This document shows positions 24,070 to 35,137 of a DNA stretch of 64,000 bases, one piece after another. Source of the stretch: Hanleya hanleyi. Taxonomy: Eukaryota > Mollusca > Polyplacophora > Lepidopleurida > Hanleyidae. Each line of letters starts with the position of its first letter. Position 1 is the first letter of the stretch. The translations under genes were made by a program, and so were the position numbers. The DNA is taken from NCBI GenBank assembly GCA_036873755.1, contig JAVTVY010037113.1, forward strand, positions 1 to 64,000, read 5' to 3'. The notes beneath the pieces were generated by a model that was given only the letters and a program-made list of their open reading frames with translations, did not search any database and was not told where the DNA came from.

Positions 24070-26405
24070 CGAGTGTCAAAGCGGTGTTAGGGAGGAATGT
24101 ATGTGAGGTCGAGTGACAAAGCGGTGTTAGGGAGGAATGTATGTGAAGTCGAGTGTCAAAGCGGCGTTAGGGAGGAATGTATGTGAGGTCGTGTCAAAGC
24201 GGTGTTAGGGAGGAATGTACGTGAATTTGAGTGTCGAAGCGGTGTTAGGGAGGAATGTATGTGAAGTCGAGTGTCAAAGCAGTGTTAGGGAGGAAGGTAT
24301 GTGAAGTCGAGTGTCAAAGCGGTTAGGGAGAAGTGTACGTGAAGTCGAATGTCAAATGTATGTTTAGTTCAATGTCAAAGTGGTGTTAGGGAGGATTGTA
24401 TGTTAAGTCGAGTGTCAACCAGTGTTAGGCAGGAATGTATGTGAAGTAGAGTGTCAAACGGTGTTAGGGAGGAATGTACATGGAGTCGAGAAGTTGAGTG
24501 TCAAAGCAGTGTTAGGGAGGAATGTACATGAAGTCGTGTCAAAGCGGTGTTAGGGAGGAATGTATGTGAGGTCGAGTGTCAAAGCGGTGTTAGGGAGGAA
24601 TGTATGTGAAGTCGAGTGTCAAAGCGGTGTTAGGGAGGAATGTACGTGAGGTCGTGTGTCAAAGCGGTGTTAGGGAGGAATGTATGTGAAGACGAGTGTC
24701 AAAGCGGTGTTGGGGAGGAATGTATGTGCGGTCGAGTGTCAAAGCAGTGTTACGGAAGAATGTATGTGAAGTCGAGTGTCAAAGCGGTGTTAGGGAGGAA
24801 TGTATGTGAGGTCGAGTGTCAAAGCGGTGTTAGGGAGGAATGTATGTGAAGTCGAGTGTCAAAGCGGTGTTAGGGAGGAATGTACGTGAGGTCGTGTGTC
24901 AAAGCGGTGTTAGGGAGGAATGTATGTGAAGACGAGTGTCAAAGCGGTGTTGGGGAGGAATGTATGTGAGGTCGAGTGTCAAAGCGGTGTTAGGGAGGAA
25001 TGTATGTGACGTCGAGTGTCAAAGCGGTGTTAGGGAGGAATGTACGTGAAGTAGAGTGTCAAAGCGGTGTTAGGGAGGAATGTATGTCGGGTCGAGTGTC
25101 AAAGCGGCATTAGGACTTAGGGTTAGGTATGGTTCATAACTATCAGGTTTAGGGTCATTTCAGCTATAGAAGTCATATAATTTCTCCACCAAAGCGTAAC
25201 TAGGGTAATGTCGAAGCTGGGTGTTCTGCATGAGTGTGCTTCAAGTTGACTTTCAAAGCACTCTTACGAAGGAATGTATCTGAAGTGCAGTGTCAAAGCG
25301 GTGTTAGGGAGGAATGTACATGGAATCGAGTGTCAAAGCGGTGTTAGGGAGGAATGTATGTCAAGTTGAGTGTCAAAGCGGTGTTAGGAGGAATGTACAT
25401 GAAGTCGAGTGTCAAAACGGTGTTAGGGAGGAATGTATGTGAGGTCGACTGTCAAAGCGGTGTTAGGGAGGAATGTATGTGAGGTCGAGTGTCAAAGCAG
25501 TGTTAGGGAGGAATGTATGTGAAGTCGAGTGTCAAAGTGGTGTTAGGGAGGAATGTATGTGAGGTCGAGTGTTAAAGCGGTGTTAGGGAGGAATGTACGT
25601 GAAGTCATGTGTCAAAGCGGTGTTAGGGAGGAATGTACATGGAGTCGAGAAGTTGAGTATCAAAGCAGTGTTAGGGAGGAATGTATGTGAGGTCGAGTGT
25701 CAAAGCGGTGTTAGGGAGGAATGTACGTGAGGTCGTGTGTCAAAGCGGTGTTAGGGAGGAATGTACATGGAGTCGAGAAGTTGAGTGTCAAAGCAGTGTT
25801 AGGGAGGAATGTACATGAAGTCGAGTGTCAAAGCGGTGTTAGGGAGGAATGTATGGGAGGTCGACTGTCCAGCGGTGTTAGGGAGGAATGTATGTGAGGT
25901 CGAGTGTCAAAGCCGTGTTAGGGAGGAATGTATGTGAAGTCGAGTGTCAAAGCGGTGTTAGGGAGTAGGGAGGAATGTACATGGAATCGAGTGTCGAAGC
26001 GGTGTTAGGGAGGAATGTATGTGAAGTTGAGTGTCAAAGCAGTGTTAGGGAGGAATGTACATGAAGTCGAGTGTCAAAGCGGTGTTAGGGAGGAATGTAT
26101 GTGAGGTAGACTGTCAAAGCGGTGTTAGGGAGGAATGTATGTGAGGTCGAGTGTCAAAGCCGTGTTAGGGAGGAATGTATGTGAAGTCGAGTGTCAAAGC
26201 GGTGTTAGGCAGGAACGTATGTGAAGTCGAGTGTCAAAGCGGTGTTACGGAGGAATGTATGTGAGGTGGAGTGTCAAAGCGGTGTTAGGGAGGAATGTAT
26301 ATGAGGTCGAGTGTCAAAGCGGTGTTAGGGACGAATGTACGTGATGTCGAGTGTCAAAGCGGTGTTAGGGAGGAATGTATGTGAGGTCAAGTGTCAAAGC
26401 GGGAT
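24070..26405 (+). repeat. 40-bp satellite, two blocks
   Basis: The repeating unit reads gtcaaagcggtgttagggag followed by gaatgtatgtgaagtcgagt, 40 bases, with roughly 50-55 units. Recurrent variants (acatgg, ggtcg, gagaagttgag insert) recur in the same order, suggesting higher-order duplication. Each unit holds one TTAGGG. Two unrelated spacers of about 155 bp, similar to each other, close the blocks (25,105-25,262 and 26,398-26,558). Confidence 0.9.
25105..25262 (+). repeat. Spacer closing satellite block 1
   Basis: It starts at ggcattaggacttagggttagg. It is about 90% similar to 26,398-26,558, which closes block 2, so satellite block plus spacer forms a higher-order unit of about 1.3 kb. Confidence 0.8.
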
Positions 26406-26558
26406 TAGGACTTAGGGTTAGGTATGCTCCGTAACTATCAGGTTTAGGGTCATTTCAGCTATACAAGTCAGATAATTTCTCCATCAAAGCATAACTAGGC
26501 TAATGTCAAAGCTGAGTGTTCGTCATGAGTGTGCTTGAAGTCGACTTTCAAAGCACTG
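26398..26558 (+). repeat. Spacer closing satellite block 2
   Basis: A second copy of the 155-bp spacer, again with a ttagggttagg phrase. Confidence 0.8.
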
Positions 26559-26835
26559 TTCTAGCGGTATTGTCGTTATCAAGTACGTCCGGCCATCCGT
26601 ACGTACATGTACATAGTTAGATCTGTGCAAAACAGTTTCATCACCGATCAATTCCAAATTTGATATGCTCACTTATCTAGTCAGTGCCCAGAAGGCTATT
26701 GAATTTCGACCTGATTGGGCGGAAACCTTGGAGCCCATCTTTAACTTTTGGAAAATCGTTAGGTCAGTATTCAGGGATGTAGAAAGGTGCCAGTGTTCAC
26801 ATGTGCAATCCATCTCCAAACAGAACATACCCGGT

Positions 26836-28740
26836 CAAAGTGTCGCTGCAATCTGGTGCTCGGGAAACACAGTTTCAAACTGTCGCAGCAATCTGTTGCT
26901 CAGGAAAAATGGTTTCAAACTGTCGCAGCAATCTGTCGTTCAAGAAAAACAGTTTCAAACTGTCGCAGCAATCTGTCGTCCCACAGAATATAGCTGGTCA
27001 AAGTGTCGCTGCAAACTGTCGCTCGGGAAAAATGATTTCAAACTGTCGCAGCAATCTGTCATCCGAGAGAATATACCTTCCAAAAGTGTCGCTGCAAACT
27101 GTCGCCTGAGGAAATACACCTTGTCAAAGTGTCGCTGCAATCTCTCACTCAGGAAAAATGGTTTTAATGTGTCGCTGCAATCTGTCGCGCGGGAAAAACA
27201 GTTTCAAACTGTCGCAGCAATCTGTCGCTCAGGAAAAACGGTTTCAAACTGTCGCAGCAATCTGTCGTTTGAGAGAATATACCTTGTCAAAGTGTCGCTG
27301 CAATATGTCGCTCAGGAAAAATGGTCTCAAACTGTCGCAGCAATCTGTCGTTCAAGAAAAACAGTTTCAAACTGTCGCAGCAATCTGTCGTCCCACAGAA
27401 TATACCTTCCAAAAGTGTCCCTGCAAACTGTCACCTGAGGAAATACACCTTGTCAAAGTGTCGCTGCAATCTGTCGCTCAGGAAAAATGGTTTCAATGTG
27501 TCGCTGCAATCTGTCGCACAGGAAAAACAATTTCAAACTGTCGCAGCAATCTGTCGTCCGAGATAATATACCTTGCCAAAGTGCCGCTGCAAGCTATCGC
27601 TGAGGAAACACAGATTCAAACTGTCGCAGCAATCTGTTGTCTCACAGAATATACCCGGTCAAAGTGTCGCTGCAATCTGGCGCTCGGGAAAAACAGTTTC
27701 AAACTGTCGCAGCAATCTGTCGCTCAGGAAAAACAGTTTCAAACTGTCGCAGCAATCTGTCGTTTGAGAGAATATACCTTGTCAAAGTGTCGCTGCAATA
27801 TGTCGCTCAGGAAAAATGGTCTCAAACTGTCGCAGCAATCTGTCGTTCAAGAAAAACAGTTTCAAACTGTCGCAGCAATCTGTCATCCCACAGAATATAG
27901 CTGGTCAAAGTGTGGCTGCAAACTGTCGCTCGGGAAAAATGGTTTCAAACTGTCGCAGCAATCTGTCATCCGAGAGAATATACCTTCCAAAAGTGTCGCT
28001 GCAAACTGTCGCCTGAGGCAATACACCTTGCCAAAGTGTCGCTGCAATCTGTCGCTCAGGAAAAATGGTTTCAATGTGTCGCTGCAATCTGTCGCACAGG
28101 AAAAACAGTTTCAAATTGTCGCAGCAATCTGTCGTCCGAGATAATATACCTTGCCAAAGTGCCGCTGCAAGCTATCGCTGAGGAAAAACAGATTCAAACT
28201 GTCGCAGCAATCTGTTGTCCCACAGAATATACCCGGTCAAAGTGTCGCTGCAATCTGTCGCTCAGGGAAAATGGTATTAATGTGTCCCTGCAAACTGTCG
28301 CAAAGGAAAAACAGTTTCAAACTGTTGCAGCAATCTGTCGTCCCACAGAATATAGCATGTCCATTCACATTTCTCCATTTCCCTATCAATAGTTTTCATT
28401 CATAGGAAGTGTTACGAGAAAATCGGTCAGGTTTGACAAGTGTAGAAAGGTGCCAGTGTTGGCATGTCCAATGCATCTCCAAACAGGAGATACTCGGTCA
28501 AAGTGTCGCTGCAAACTGTCGCTCAGGGAAAACAGTTTTAAACTGTCGCAGCAAACTGTCGTTTGAGAGAATACACATTGTCAAATTGTCACTGCAATTT
28601 GTCCCTCAGGTAAAATGGTTTCAAACTGTCGCAGCAATCTGTCGTCCGAGAGAATATACCCTCTCAAAGTGTCGCTGCAATCTGTCGCTCAGGAAAAATG
28701 ATTTCAAACTATCGCAGCAATCTGTCGTTCCAGGGATAAC
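26836..28740 (+). repeat. Array of tcgcagcaatctgtcg units, direct arm
   Basis: Units of about 40 bases alternate gtcgctgcaatctgtcgctc and gtttcaaactgtcgc types. The array forms two blocks, each preceded by the same leader (gtagaaaggtgccagtgtt near 26,780 and 28,442). The lack of stops creates long open frames in all forward frames (for example 26,665-27,438 and 27,158-28,144, cysteine-rich repeated peptides). I interpret these as by-products of the repeat, not genes. Confidence 0.85.
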
Positions 28741-29293
28741 AGTCTAAAACTGGTTATACTTCTGTATCTTAACTTCCATGTTTTCAGGTTTGCTCAAAGT
28801 CTTGCTGTTTTTGGCAGAAATTAAAATTTCAAACTGTCGCTCTAAACTGTCGTCCTTGGAAATGGTCTCACACTGCCCTCACTACTACATCCCGCATTTC
28901 GTGATCCCTTACATGGAAGACCCACCCAATCAGCAAGAATGTCGTACGCATTGTACGATTGTCGGAGGCAATCTACGCTTCTTGTACGATCATACTGCGA
29001 TACTGCATTCGTACTCACACCGTACTGCATACGTACTTATTCGTAGCAGATTATCGAGCATTCGTAGTGGGTTCGCGGACTGTCGTGTTGATGCGTAGGG
29101 CGTTCTTCATTGAATCGTACTGCATGCGTACTCATTCTTGATGATTCTTGCTAAATGCTTATGGCTGTCGTACAAGGAACCTACGGCATGCGTAAGGGGT
29201 TCGTAGGGCAGTTTCATAGAGGCCCTCTACAGGCGAATTGACACGAATCGACAAGATTAAAACATTCGTGGCCATTGGCCGGCATTCTCCACC

Positions 29294-29318
29294 CAATTCT
29301 TGACAGTGTGACTGGGGC
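29294..29318 (-). repeat. Right terminal inverted repeat of the TTAA element
   Basis: caattcttgacagtgtgact followed by ggggc, then TTAA. It is the partner of the repeat at 22,981. Confidence 0.85.
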
Positions 29319-29410
29319 TTAATATGAAATACATCTCCATTGTTGTGGGTATCATTTCGACATCTAGCCTTCCATTCAATGTTTATCTACAAATATTTCT
29401 ACTGGGGCCT

Positions 29411-29976
29411 TTATTCGGAATCGATGTTTTCGGAGTCCTCGCTCTCACCTTCATAGTCGTTATTGTTACTAACGCTATCAATCAACTTATCGAATAAGCA
29501 TTTCCGCATCTTAATCGTCTGTCTGAGTGATTCCTCGTAGTCTACGTCGTATATCTGTAGACGCCTCGTTGTTTTCAAAATCTCGTTATGAATATAGCTT
29601 TTGTATGTTCACGAGCAGTTTGTAGTAAGTTTGACGTAAAGTCTTCATCATGGCTGGAATATAATCCTGCGTAGCATTTTCACCAGACTCATCCTCGTCA
29701 TAACCTTGGCTTGTATATTGCCGTATTTCTCTCGTCAATATAAACCCTACCATCTCTTGTGATAGGTTTACGGAACATTTCTTTTCACACGTTATATTTG
29801 ACCCGTTTGCGCAAATCGGTACGTTGATATATTTCCCCAGGATAGATGATTTCCTCATAGTCACAACTATCGTCATCTGAAGGGTATTTTCTCTTTCGTC
29901 GCTCCATTTCATTCCGGCTCCTATGGATCATCTGCCTCTGCTGGGACTCGTCATCATCTTCATTCCTTTTGGACAA
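29411..29976 (-). pseudogene. Hydrophilic Polinton-associated protein, frameshifted
   Basis: An ATG at 29,976 opens an acidic/basic N-terminus (MSKRNEDDDESQQRQ...). Continuing in two other frames, it reaches a helical segment (about 29,700-29,590) and an acidic end (EGESEDSENIDSE) with a stop near 29,411. No known domain is recognised. Its place next to a packaging ATPase suggests it belongs to the same Polinton-like element. The N-terminal part is repeated at 31,281-31,472 and 32,777-32,968 by the tandem duplication. Two frameshifts make it non-functional as read. Confidence 0.45.
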
Positions 29977-29993
29977 CGGTGCATCCTTCCTCG

Positions 29994-30238
29994 TACTGAT
30001 CAGCGATACGGATTTGATATTTTTGGAACATCATGATGTCTTGCCGGCATCATTGAAAACTGTTGACCGCTTCTCTCTTGCAGGAAACAAGCCTATGTTT
30101 ATGTATACTATGATTGTCTTTTTGAATTTGGTGCTAATACTGTTATATGGAAAATGGAATAGGTCTTTGGATTATGGACGCGGATATTCTCTAATGGACG
30201 ACGGCTGGATTATGAATGACGGACTAGACGCTTGTAAT
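29994..30238 (+). repeat. PLE 3'-end repeat, copy 4
   Basis: A 5'-truncated copy from tactgatcagcg to cttgtaat, within triplication unit 1. Confidence 0.85.
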
Positions 30239-30779
30239 GATCACTCTTCTACTTGGTCATTCCTCTTCGCGGACCATGTGAGATGGTATCACGTTAGAGA
30301 GAGTCACGTTAGAAAGAAAAAGACTGTCCATAAAGCAATTAAATGAATATTTATTGTTACTTTTTGTTAATAAATTTTGCAATCATTCAGAACTAATTCC
30401 AGTAAAATACAAGTCATTTTTCACAAAGCGTTCGCTGGTACATAGATACCCGACTAGACAGTCCGGGTTAAATCTTTATGAACAATTGACCTTCTCAGCT
30501 CAAATGTGTCAATTCTATGTCACTTTTTAAATCTCGTATTAAAAACCATATAGCTGAAAATCATGCCATCTTTTTTTAGAAGTACTATTCGAAAAGTTCG
30601 TGGTGTTTGGAACTAAGGAACACAATTATACCTTATTTGTGTATTTTTTTTTTTATATTAAAAATTGGCCTTATATAATTTAATAATGTCCACCGGAATT
30701 AAAACTATAAATTTGTATATCTTTTCTGGGATAGAACAAGCCCCTAGGGGTTTTACTCCCGCCTTTATTGCATTATTGT
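30239..30779. other. No gene seen (tail of the ATPase gene region)
   Basis: AT-rich sequence between the PLE copy and the ATPase stop codon, repeated at 31,734-32,275. Nothing codable is recognised. Confidence 0.5.
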
Positions 30780-31166
30780 TTAATTCATATGATTATTTTG
30801 GTGAATAAATGAAATGAAATGAACTGATATGCGTTGAATTTGCGTTGATGGATTATGAATTGGGGCTGTACGAGGCAGCAGTTGTTGTTGCCCTTCTTCT
30901 TTCACAAGTTCCTCATCGCCTGATATTACATTGGTAGACAGTCTGTCATTTTCCGCTGTATGGGGTTTTAAATCGAGGAACAGATATCCATACGGACGAG
31001 ATGTGGCTTCGTGAAATATTGCCATGAAATGTGTCATATCCAGAGGAAAGATCCGTCTCCCGAACGTGCGAGTTTGCTGTCTATCAATAGGATTATTGAA
31101 TAGAAAGAAATACTGGCAGTTTAGCGTGATATCTCGAGGTGCCTTGCCTTGAGAGAAGAGATTCTG
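30780..31166 (-). pseudogene. Packaging ATPase C-terminal fragment, duplicate 1
   Basis: A continuous minus-strand frame runs from QNLFSQGKAP through the NNPIDRQQTRTFGRR segment and ATSRPYGYLFLDLKP to a stop at 30,780. It corresponds to the region after Walker B in Polinton A32/FtsK-type ATPases. It lacks the N-terminal half because the triplication breakpoint cuts it. Confidence 0.75.
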
Positions 31167-31489
31167 AGAGCATTTTCACCAGACTCATCCTCGTCATAAC
31201 CTTGGCTTGTATATTGCCGTATTTCTCTCGTCAATCTCAGCCCTACCATCTCTTGTGATAGGTTTACGGAACATTTCTTTTCACACGTTATATTTGACCC
31301 GTTTCCGCAAATCGGTACGTTGATCTATTTCCCCAGGATAGATGATTTCCTCATAGTCACAACTATCGTCATCTGAAGGGTATTTTCTCTTTCGTCGCTC
31401 CATTTCATTCCGACTCCTATGGATCATCTGCCTCTGCTGGGACTCGTCATCATCTTCATTCCTTTTGGACAACGGTGCATCCTTCCTCG

Positions 31490-31733
31490 TACTGATCAGC
31501 GATACGGATTTGATATTTTTGGAACATCATGATGTCTTGCCGGCATCATTGAAAACTGTTGACCGCTTCTCTCTTGCAGGAAACAAGCCTATGTTTATGT
31601 ATACTATGATTGTCTTTTGAATTTGGTGCTAATACTGTTATGTGGAATATGGAATAGGTCTTTGGATTATGGACGCGGATATTCTCTAATGGACGACGGC
31701 TGGATTATGAATGACGGACTAGACGCTTGTAAT
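31490..31733 (+). repeat. PLE 3'-end repeat, copy 5
   Basis: Within triplication unit 2; same truncation point as copy 4 because it was duplicated with the unit. Confidence 0.85.
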
Positions 31734-32275
31734 GATCACTCTTCTACTTGTTCATTCCTCTTCGCGGACCATGTGAGATGGTATCACGTTAGAGAGAGTC
31801 ACGTTAGAAAGAAAAAGACTGTCCATAAAGCAATTAAATGAATATTTAGTGTTACTTTTTGTTAATAAATTTTGCAATCATTCAGAACTAATTCCAGTAA
31901 AATACAAGTCATTTTTCACAAAGCGTTCGCTCGTACATAAATACCCGACTAGACAGTCCGGGTTAAATCTTTATTAACAATTGACCTTCTCAGCTCAAAT
32001 GTGTCAATTCTATGTCACTTTTTAAATCTCGTATTAAAAACCATATAGCTGAAAATCATGCCATCTTTTTTTAGAAGTACTATATTCGAAAAGTTCGTGG
32101 TGTTTGGAACTAAGGAACACAATTATACCTTATTTGTGTATTTTTTTTATATATTAAAAATTGGCCTTATATAATTTAATAATGTCCACCGGAATTAAAA
32201 CTATAAATTTGTATATCTTTTCTGGGATAGAACAAGCCCCTAGGGGTTTTACTCCCGCCTTTATTGCATTATTGT

Positions 32276-32662
32276 TTAATTCATATGATTATTTTGGTGA
32301 ATAAATGAAATGAAATGAACTGATATGCGTTGAATTTGCGTTGATGGATTATGAATTGGGGCTGTACGAGGCAGCAGTTGTTGTTGCCCTTCTTCTTTCA
32401 CAAGTTCCTCATCGCCTGATATTACATTGGTAGACAGTCTGTCATTTTCCGCTGTATGGGGTTTAAAATCGAGGAACAGATATCCATACGGACGAGATGT
32501 GGCTTCGTGAAATATTGCCATGAAATGTGTCATATCCAGAGGAAAGATCCGTCTCCCGAACGTGCGAGTTTGCTGTCTATCAATAGGATTATTGAATAGA
32601 AAGAAATACTGGCAGTTTAGCGTGATATCTCGAGGTGCCTTGCCTTGAGAGAAGAGATTCTG
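32276..32662 (-). pseudogene. Packaging ATPase C-terminal fragment, duplicate 2
   Basis: The unit-2 copy of the fragment at 30,780-31,166, with very few differences (for example FLDFKP for FLDLKP). Confidence 0.75.
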
Positions 32663-32985
32663 AGAGCATTTTCACCAGACTCATCCTCGTCATAACCTTG
32701 GCTTGTATATTGCCGTATTTCTCTCGTCAATCTCAACCCTACCATCTCTTGTGATAGGTTTACGGAACATTTCTTTTCACACGTTATATTTGACCCGTTT
32801 CCGCAAATCGGTACGTTGATCTATTTCCCCAGGATAGATGATTTCCTCATAGTCACAACTATCGTCATCTGAAGGGTATTTTCTCTTTCGTCGCTCCATT
32901 TCATTCCGACTCCTATGGATCATCTGCCTCTGCTGGGACTCGTCATCATCTTCATTCCTTTTGGACAACGGTGCATCTGTCCTCG

Positions 32986-33225
32986 TACTGATCAGCGATA
33001 CGGATTTGATATTTTTGGAACATCATGATGTCTTGCCGGCATCATTGAAAACTGTTGACCGCTTCTCTCTTGCAGGAAACAAGCCTATGTTTATGTATAC
33101 TTTGCCTTTTTGAATTTGGTGCTAATACTGTTATATGGAAATGGAATAGGTCTTTGGATTATGGACGCGGATATTCTCTAATGGACGACGGCTGGATTAT
33201 GAATGACGGACTAGACGCTTGTAAT
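32986..33225 (+). repeat. PLE 3'-end repeat, copy 6
   Basis: Within triplication unit 3. It has small internal deletions, and its 3' end is joined directly to ATPase sequence (33,226). Confidence 0.85.
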
Positions 33226-33777
33226 CCATACGGACGAGATGTGGCTTCGTGAAATATTGCCATGAAATGTGTCATATCCAGAGGAAAGATCCGTCTCCCG
33301 AACGTGCGAGTTTGCTGTCTATCAATAGGATTATTGAATAGAATTGAATAGAATAAAATACTGGCAGTTTAGCGTGATATCTCGAGGTGCCTTGCCTTGA
33401 GAGAAGAGATTCTGAGTCAGATAAATTATGGATAAATTTCTGTGACCTTTGGTGAATAAGTCGGCAACTTTCTCTTCGCGCTTTACCTCACCCATCAAAT
33501 CGTCCAGGACAATAACGTTGGTTTGGTCGGGGTCGAAGTAATACTTTTCGCCTATGTCATGAGGTATGTCGGGGAGGAAGTTTACATAACCAGTCGGGCC
33601 GCTGGCGATCATAGTAAATGGATGTTCTGATGCACTTGATTGAGCCATAGATGGAGTCTCACGATGACGTTGATACCGATGTTCTGCTACTATTGGTTGA
33701 GTCCCCAGTTGGTGTATAAGTTGATGGTTATCTGGACGTGAGAATTTTTCTTGACACATCGTACACTTGTTTGTCAT
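33226..33777 (-). pseudogene. Polinton-type packaging ATPase A, truncated
   Basis: The start at 33,777 gives a CxxC finger-like N-terminus (CTMCQEKFSRPDNHQLIH), a linker and HPFTMIASGPTG, where the Walker A loop begins. The frame then jumps to a later segment, so the lysine/threonine of the P-loop is absent. Walker B is intact (NVIVLDDLM), followed by ADLFTKG and IIYLTQNLFSQG. A short insertion near 33,345 creates a stop, and the C-terminus is cut at 33,226 by fusion to a PLE 3' end. In virus-like elements this family pumps DNA into capsids. It differs from ATPase B at 55 kb. Confidence 0.75.
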
Positions 33778-33979
33778 GTTGACGCTTCTCTGCCAAAACG
33801 TAGATTAATTCTAATATCATTTCTCTATATTTTATACTATACGGTATATCCTCCTCCTCCTCCTCGTCCTCAGCCACCTCATAAGAGAATAGTCATTGTT
33901 ATTCTGTTAATGAGGGTCTCCCAAGAATTCAACCTTAAATATCGCTATTAAAAAAATTTCTTTTCTCCTCATACATTTT

Positions 33980-34307
33980 TTAGATGTCTCCGAGATAGAG
34001 TTTTCCCGCTTTCCCTTTACTGGTGCTTGCACGTTTTCTTTCTGACGATGTCGTATCGGGTTCTGCTTTAGCCTGCTCCACAACTTGTTGTGCCGGTGAA
34101 ATTAGTTCAACTGTCACATAAACTCTGGTCCCTCCCCTAACTCTTCATCCCAGCTTTTCTCAGGCATCTTGCCTCGTGCCACGGCTACAAGGGGGGCAAC
34201 GAATTTTCCAAAAACTATTTTAGGGGTATTCCGGTTCCAAAAATAGGTCTTATGACATCTCTTCCCGCTTTAGTATATATGTTCATTGTGTTTTCACGCA
34301 ATCTCAT
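33980..34307 (-). pseudogene. Small lysine/serine-rich Polinton gene, frameshifted
   Basis: From an ATG at about 34,307 the minus strand reads MRLRENTMNIYTKAG..., then in a second frame KFVAPLVAVARGKMPEK, then in a third TRVYVTVELISPAQQ and a serine/lysine-rich tail ending KLYLGDI with a stop at 33,980. It abuts the ATPase start and diverges from the plus-strand zinc-finger exon. Three frames give a coherent small protein, so it is probably a broken gene. No family is recognised. Confidence 0.4.
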
Positions 34308-34341
34308 AGATGGACGTATATCTCCTTCTTGGGCGTCATAA

Positions 34342-34779
34342 TTGTCACATTTTCTCCAAAATATGCCTTTCGCTTCCGAAATCACTGAAAGAATGGCAAG
34401 CTTTCAATGCGAGCGTGGTAATACGTACTTTGCAACTCTGAGCAGCTTAAACAGACATAAAGAAGAAACGCGGTGTACCGGTTTTCCAGACCAAGCTGAG
34501 GATAATGTAACCTCAGATTCATATACATCAGCGAGCTCCTGTGAGGCAAATCTCTACTGTTTTCGCTGCGACAGAGATTTTGCTCGCGCATTTTCTGCCA
34601 AAGCACATTATGCCATAAAGCACGCCGATGAAGGGGGATTTCTCTGCCACTTATGTGGTACGGGAAAAAGGCGTGCGGATTACTTCACTGAACAACTGAA
34701 AAAGAGACATTTCATTCAATTGCACGAAACTGATTCCCTTGTACAAGCTAACGTCGGCAAGCGTGTCAGAATGCAGTCA
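34342..34779 (+). CDS. Zinc-finger exon, candidate first exon of the PolB transcript
   Basis: The open frame carries C2H2-type fingers. A degenerate one (FQCERGNTYF...LNRHKEE) is followed by CFRC...HYAIKH and CHLCGTG...HFIQLH. It ends at a consensus donor (TCA|GTAAGT, 34,780) in phase 0, matching the phase of the downstream exons at 35,660 and 36,101. It lies divergent to the small minus-strand gene, so a shared promoter near 34,310-34,340 is likely. It could be a separate zinc-finger protein rather than a PolB leader; in that case the frame simply runs on to 34,890. Confidence 0.5.
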
Positions 34780-34842
34780 GTAAGTTCTTCAATTTTTAAA
34801 TTAGACAGCCTGGCAAACTCAGCCCATTCTCGGCTAAGGGGA

Positions 34843-35137
34843 ATTACAAGCGTCTGGTCAGTCATTCATAATTCAGCCGTCGTCCATTAAAGAATATCCG
34901 CGTCCATAATTCAAAGACCTATTCCATATTCCATATAACAGTATTAGCCCCAAATTCAAAAAGACAATCATAGTATACATAAACATAGGCTTCTTTCCTG
35001 CAAGAGAGAAGCGGTCAACAGTTTTCAATGATGCCGGCAAGACATCATGATGTTCCAAAAATATCAAATCCGTATCGCTGATCAGTATTCTTAATCCATA
35101 ATATTCCTTGTAAAGTCGTCATCTAAAGAATGATGTA
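34843..35137 (-). repeat. PLE 3'-end repeat, copy 7 (in presumed intron 1)
   Basis: An inverted copy from cttgtaat (34,843) back to the gatacatcattctttag segment. Confidence 0.85.

Larger units (their letters stand above)
22977..29322. mobile_element. 6.3-kb TTAA-flanked TIR element carrying satellites (piggyBac-like ends)
   Basis: TTAA at 22,977-22,980 is followed by a 25-bp terminal repeat (22,981-23,005, gccacggtcacactgtcaag...). The reverse complement, with two mismatches, ends at 29,318 and is followed by TTAA (29,319-29,322). A TTAA target-site duplication is the hallmark of piggyBac-type transposition. The interior has no transposase. It holds an inverted pair of one repeat array around a 40-bp satellite. 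Subterminal DNA, especially 28,930-29,200, is rich in cgtac and gcatgcgta motifs. Assignment to piggyBac rests on target site and ends only. Confidence 0.7.
29673..33416. repeat. Tandem triplication, 1,496-bp unit
   Basis: The phrase agcattttcaccagactcatc starts at 29,673, 31,169 and 32,665, exactly 1,496 apart. Each unit joins an internal point of the ATPase (attctgag) to an internal point of the hydrophilic-protein gene. It contains the PLE repeat and the ATPase 3' part. Unit 3 lacks about 750 bases between the PLE 3' end and ccatacggacg, then runs on into the complete ATPase upstream part. Units 1 and 2 are nearly identical, so the duplication is recent. Confidence 0.9.

Noticed and set aside
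24070..26405. CRISPR-like array
   Set aside because: Units are contiguous 40-mers without unique spacers, and the context is an animal genome.
26665..28144. Long cysteine-rich open frames as a genuine repeat protein gene
   Set aside because: They exist in several frames at once, follow the roughly 40-bp repeat exactly and have no start context or flanking gene structure.
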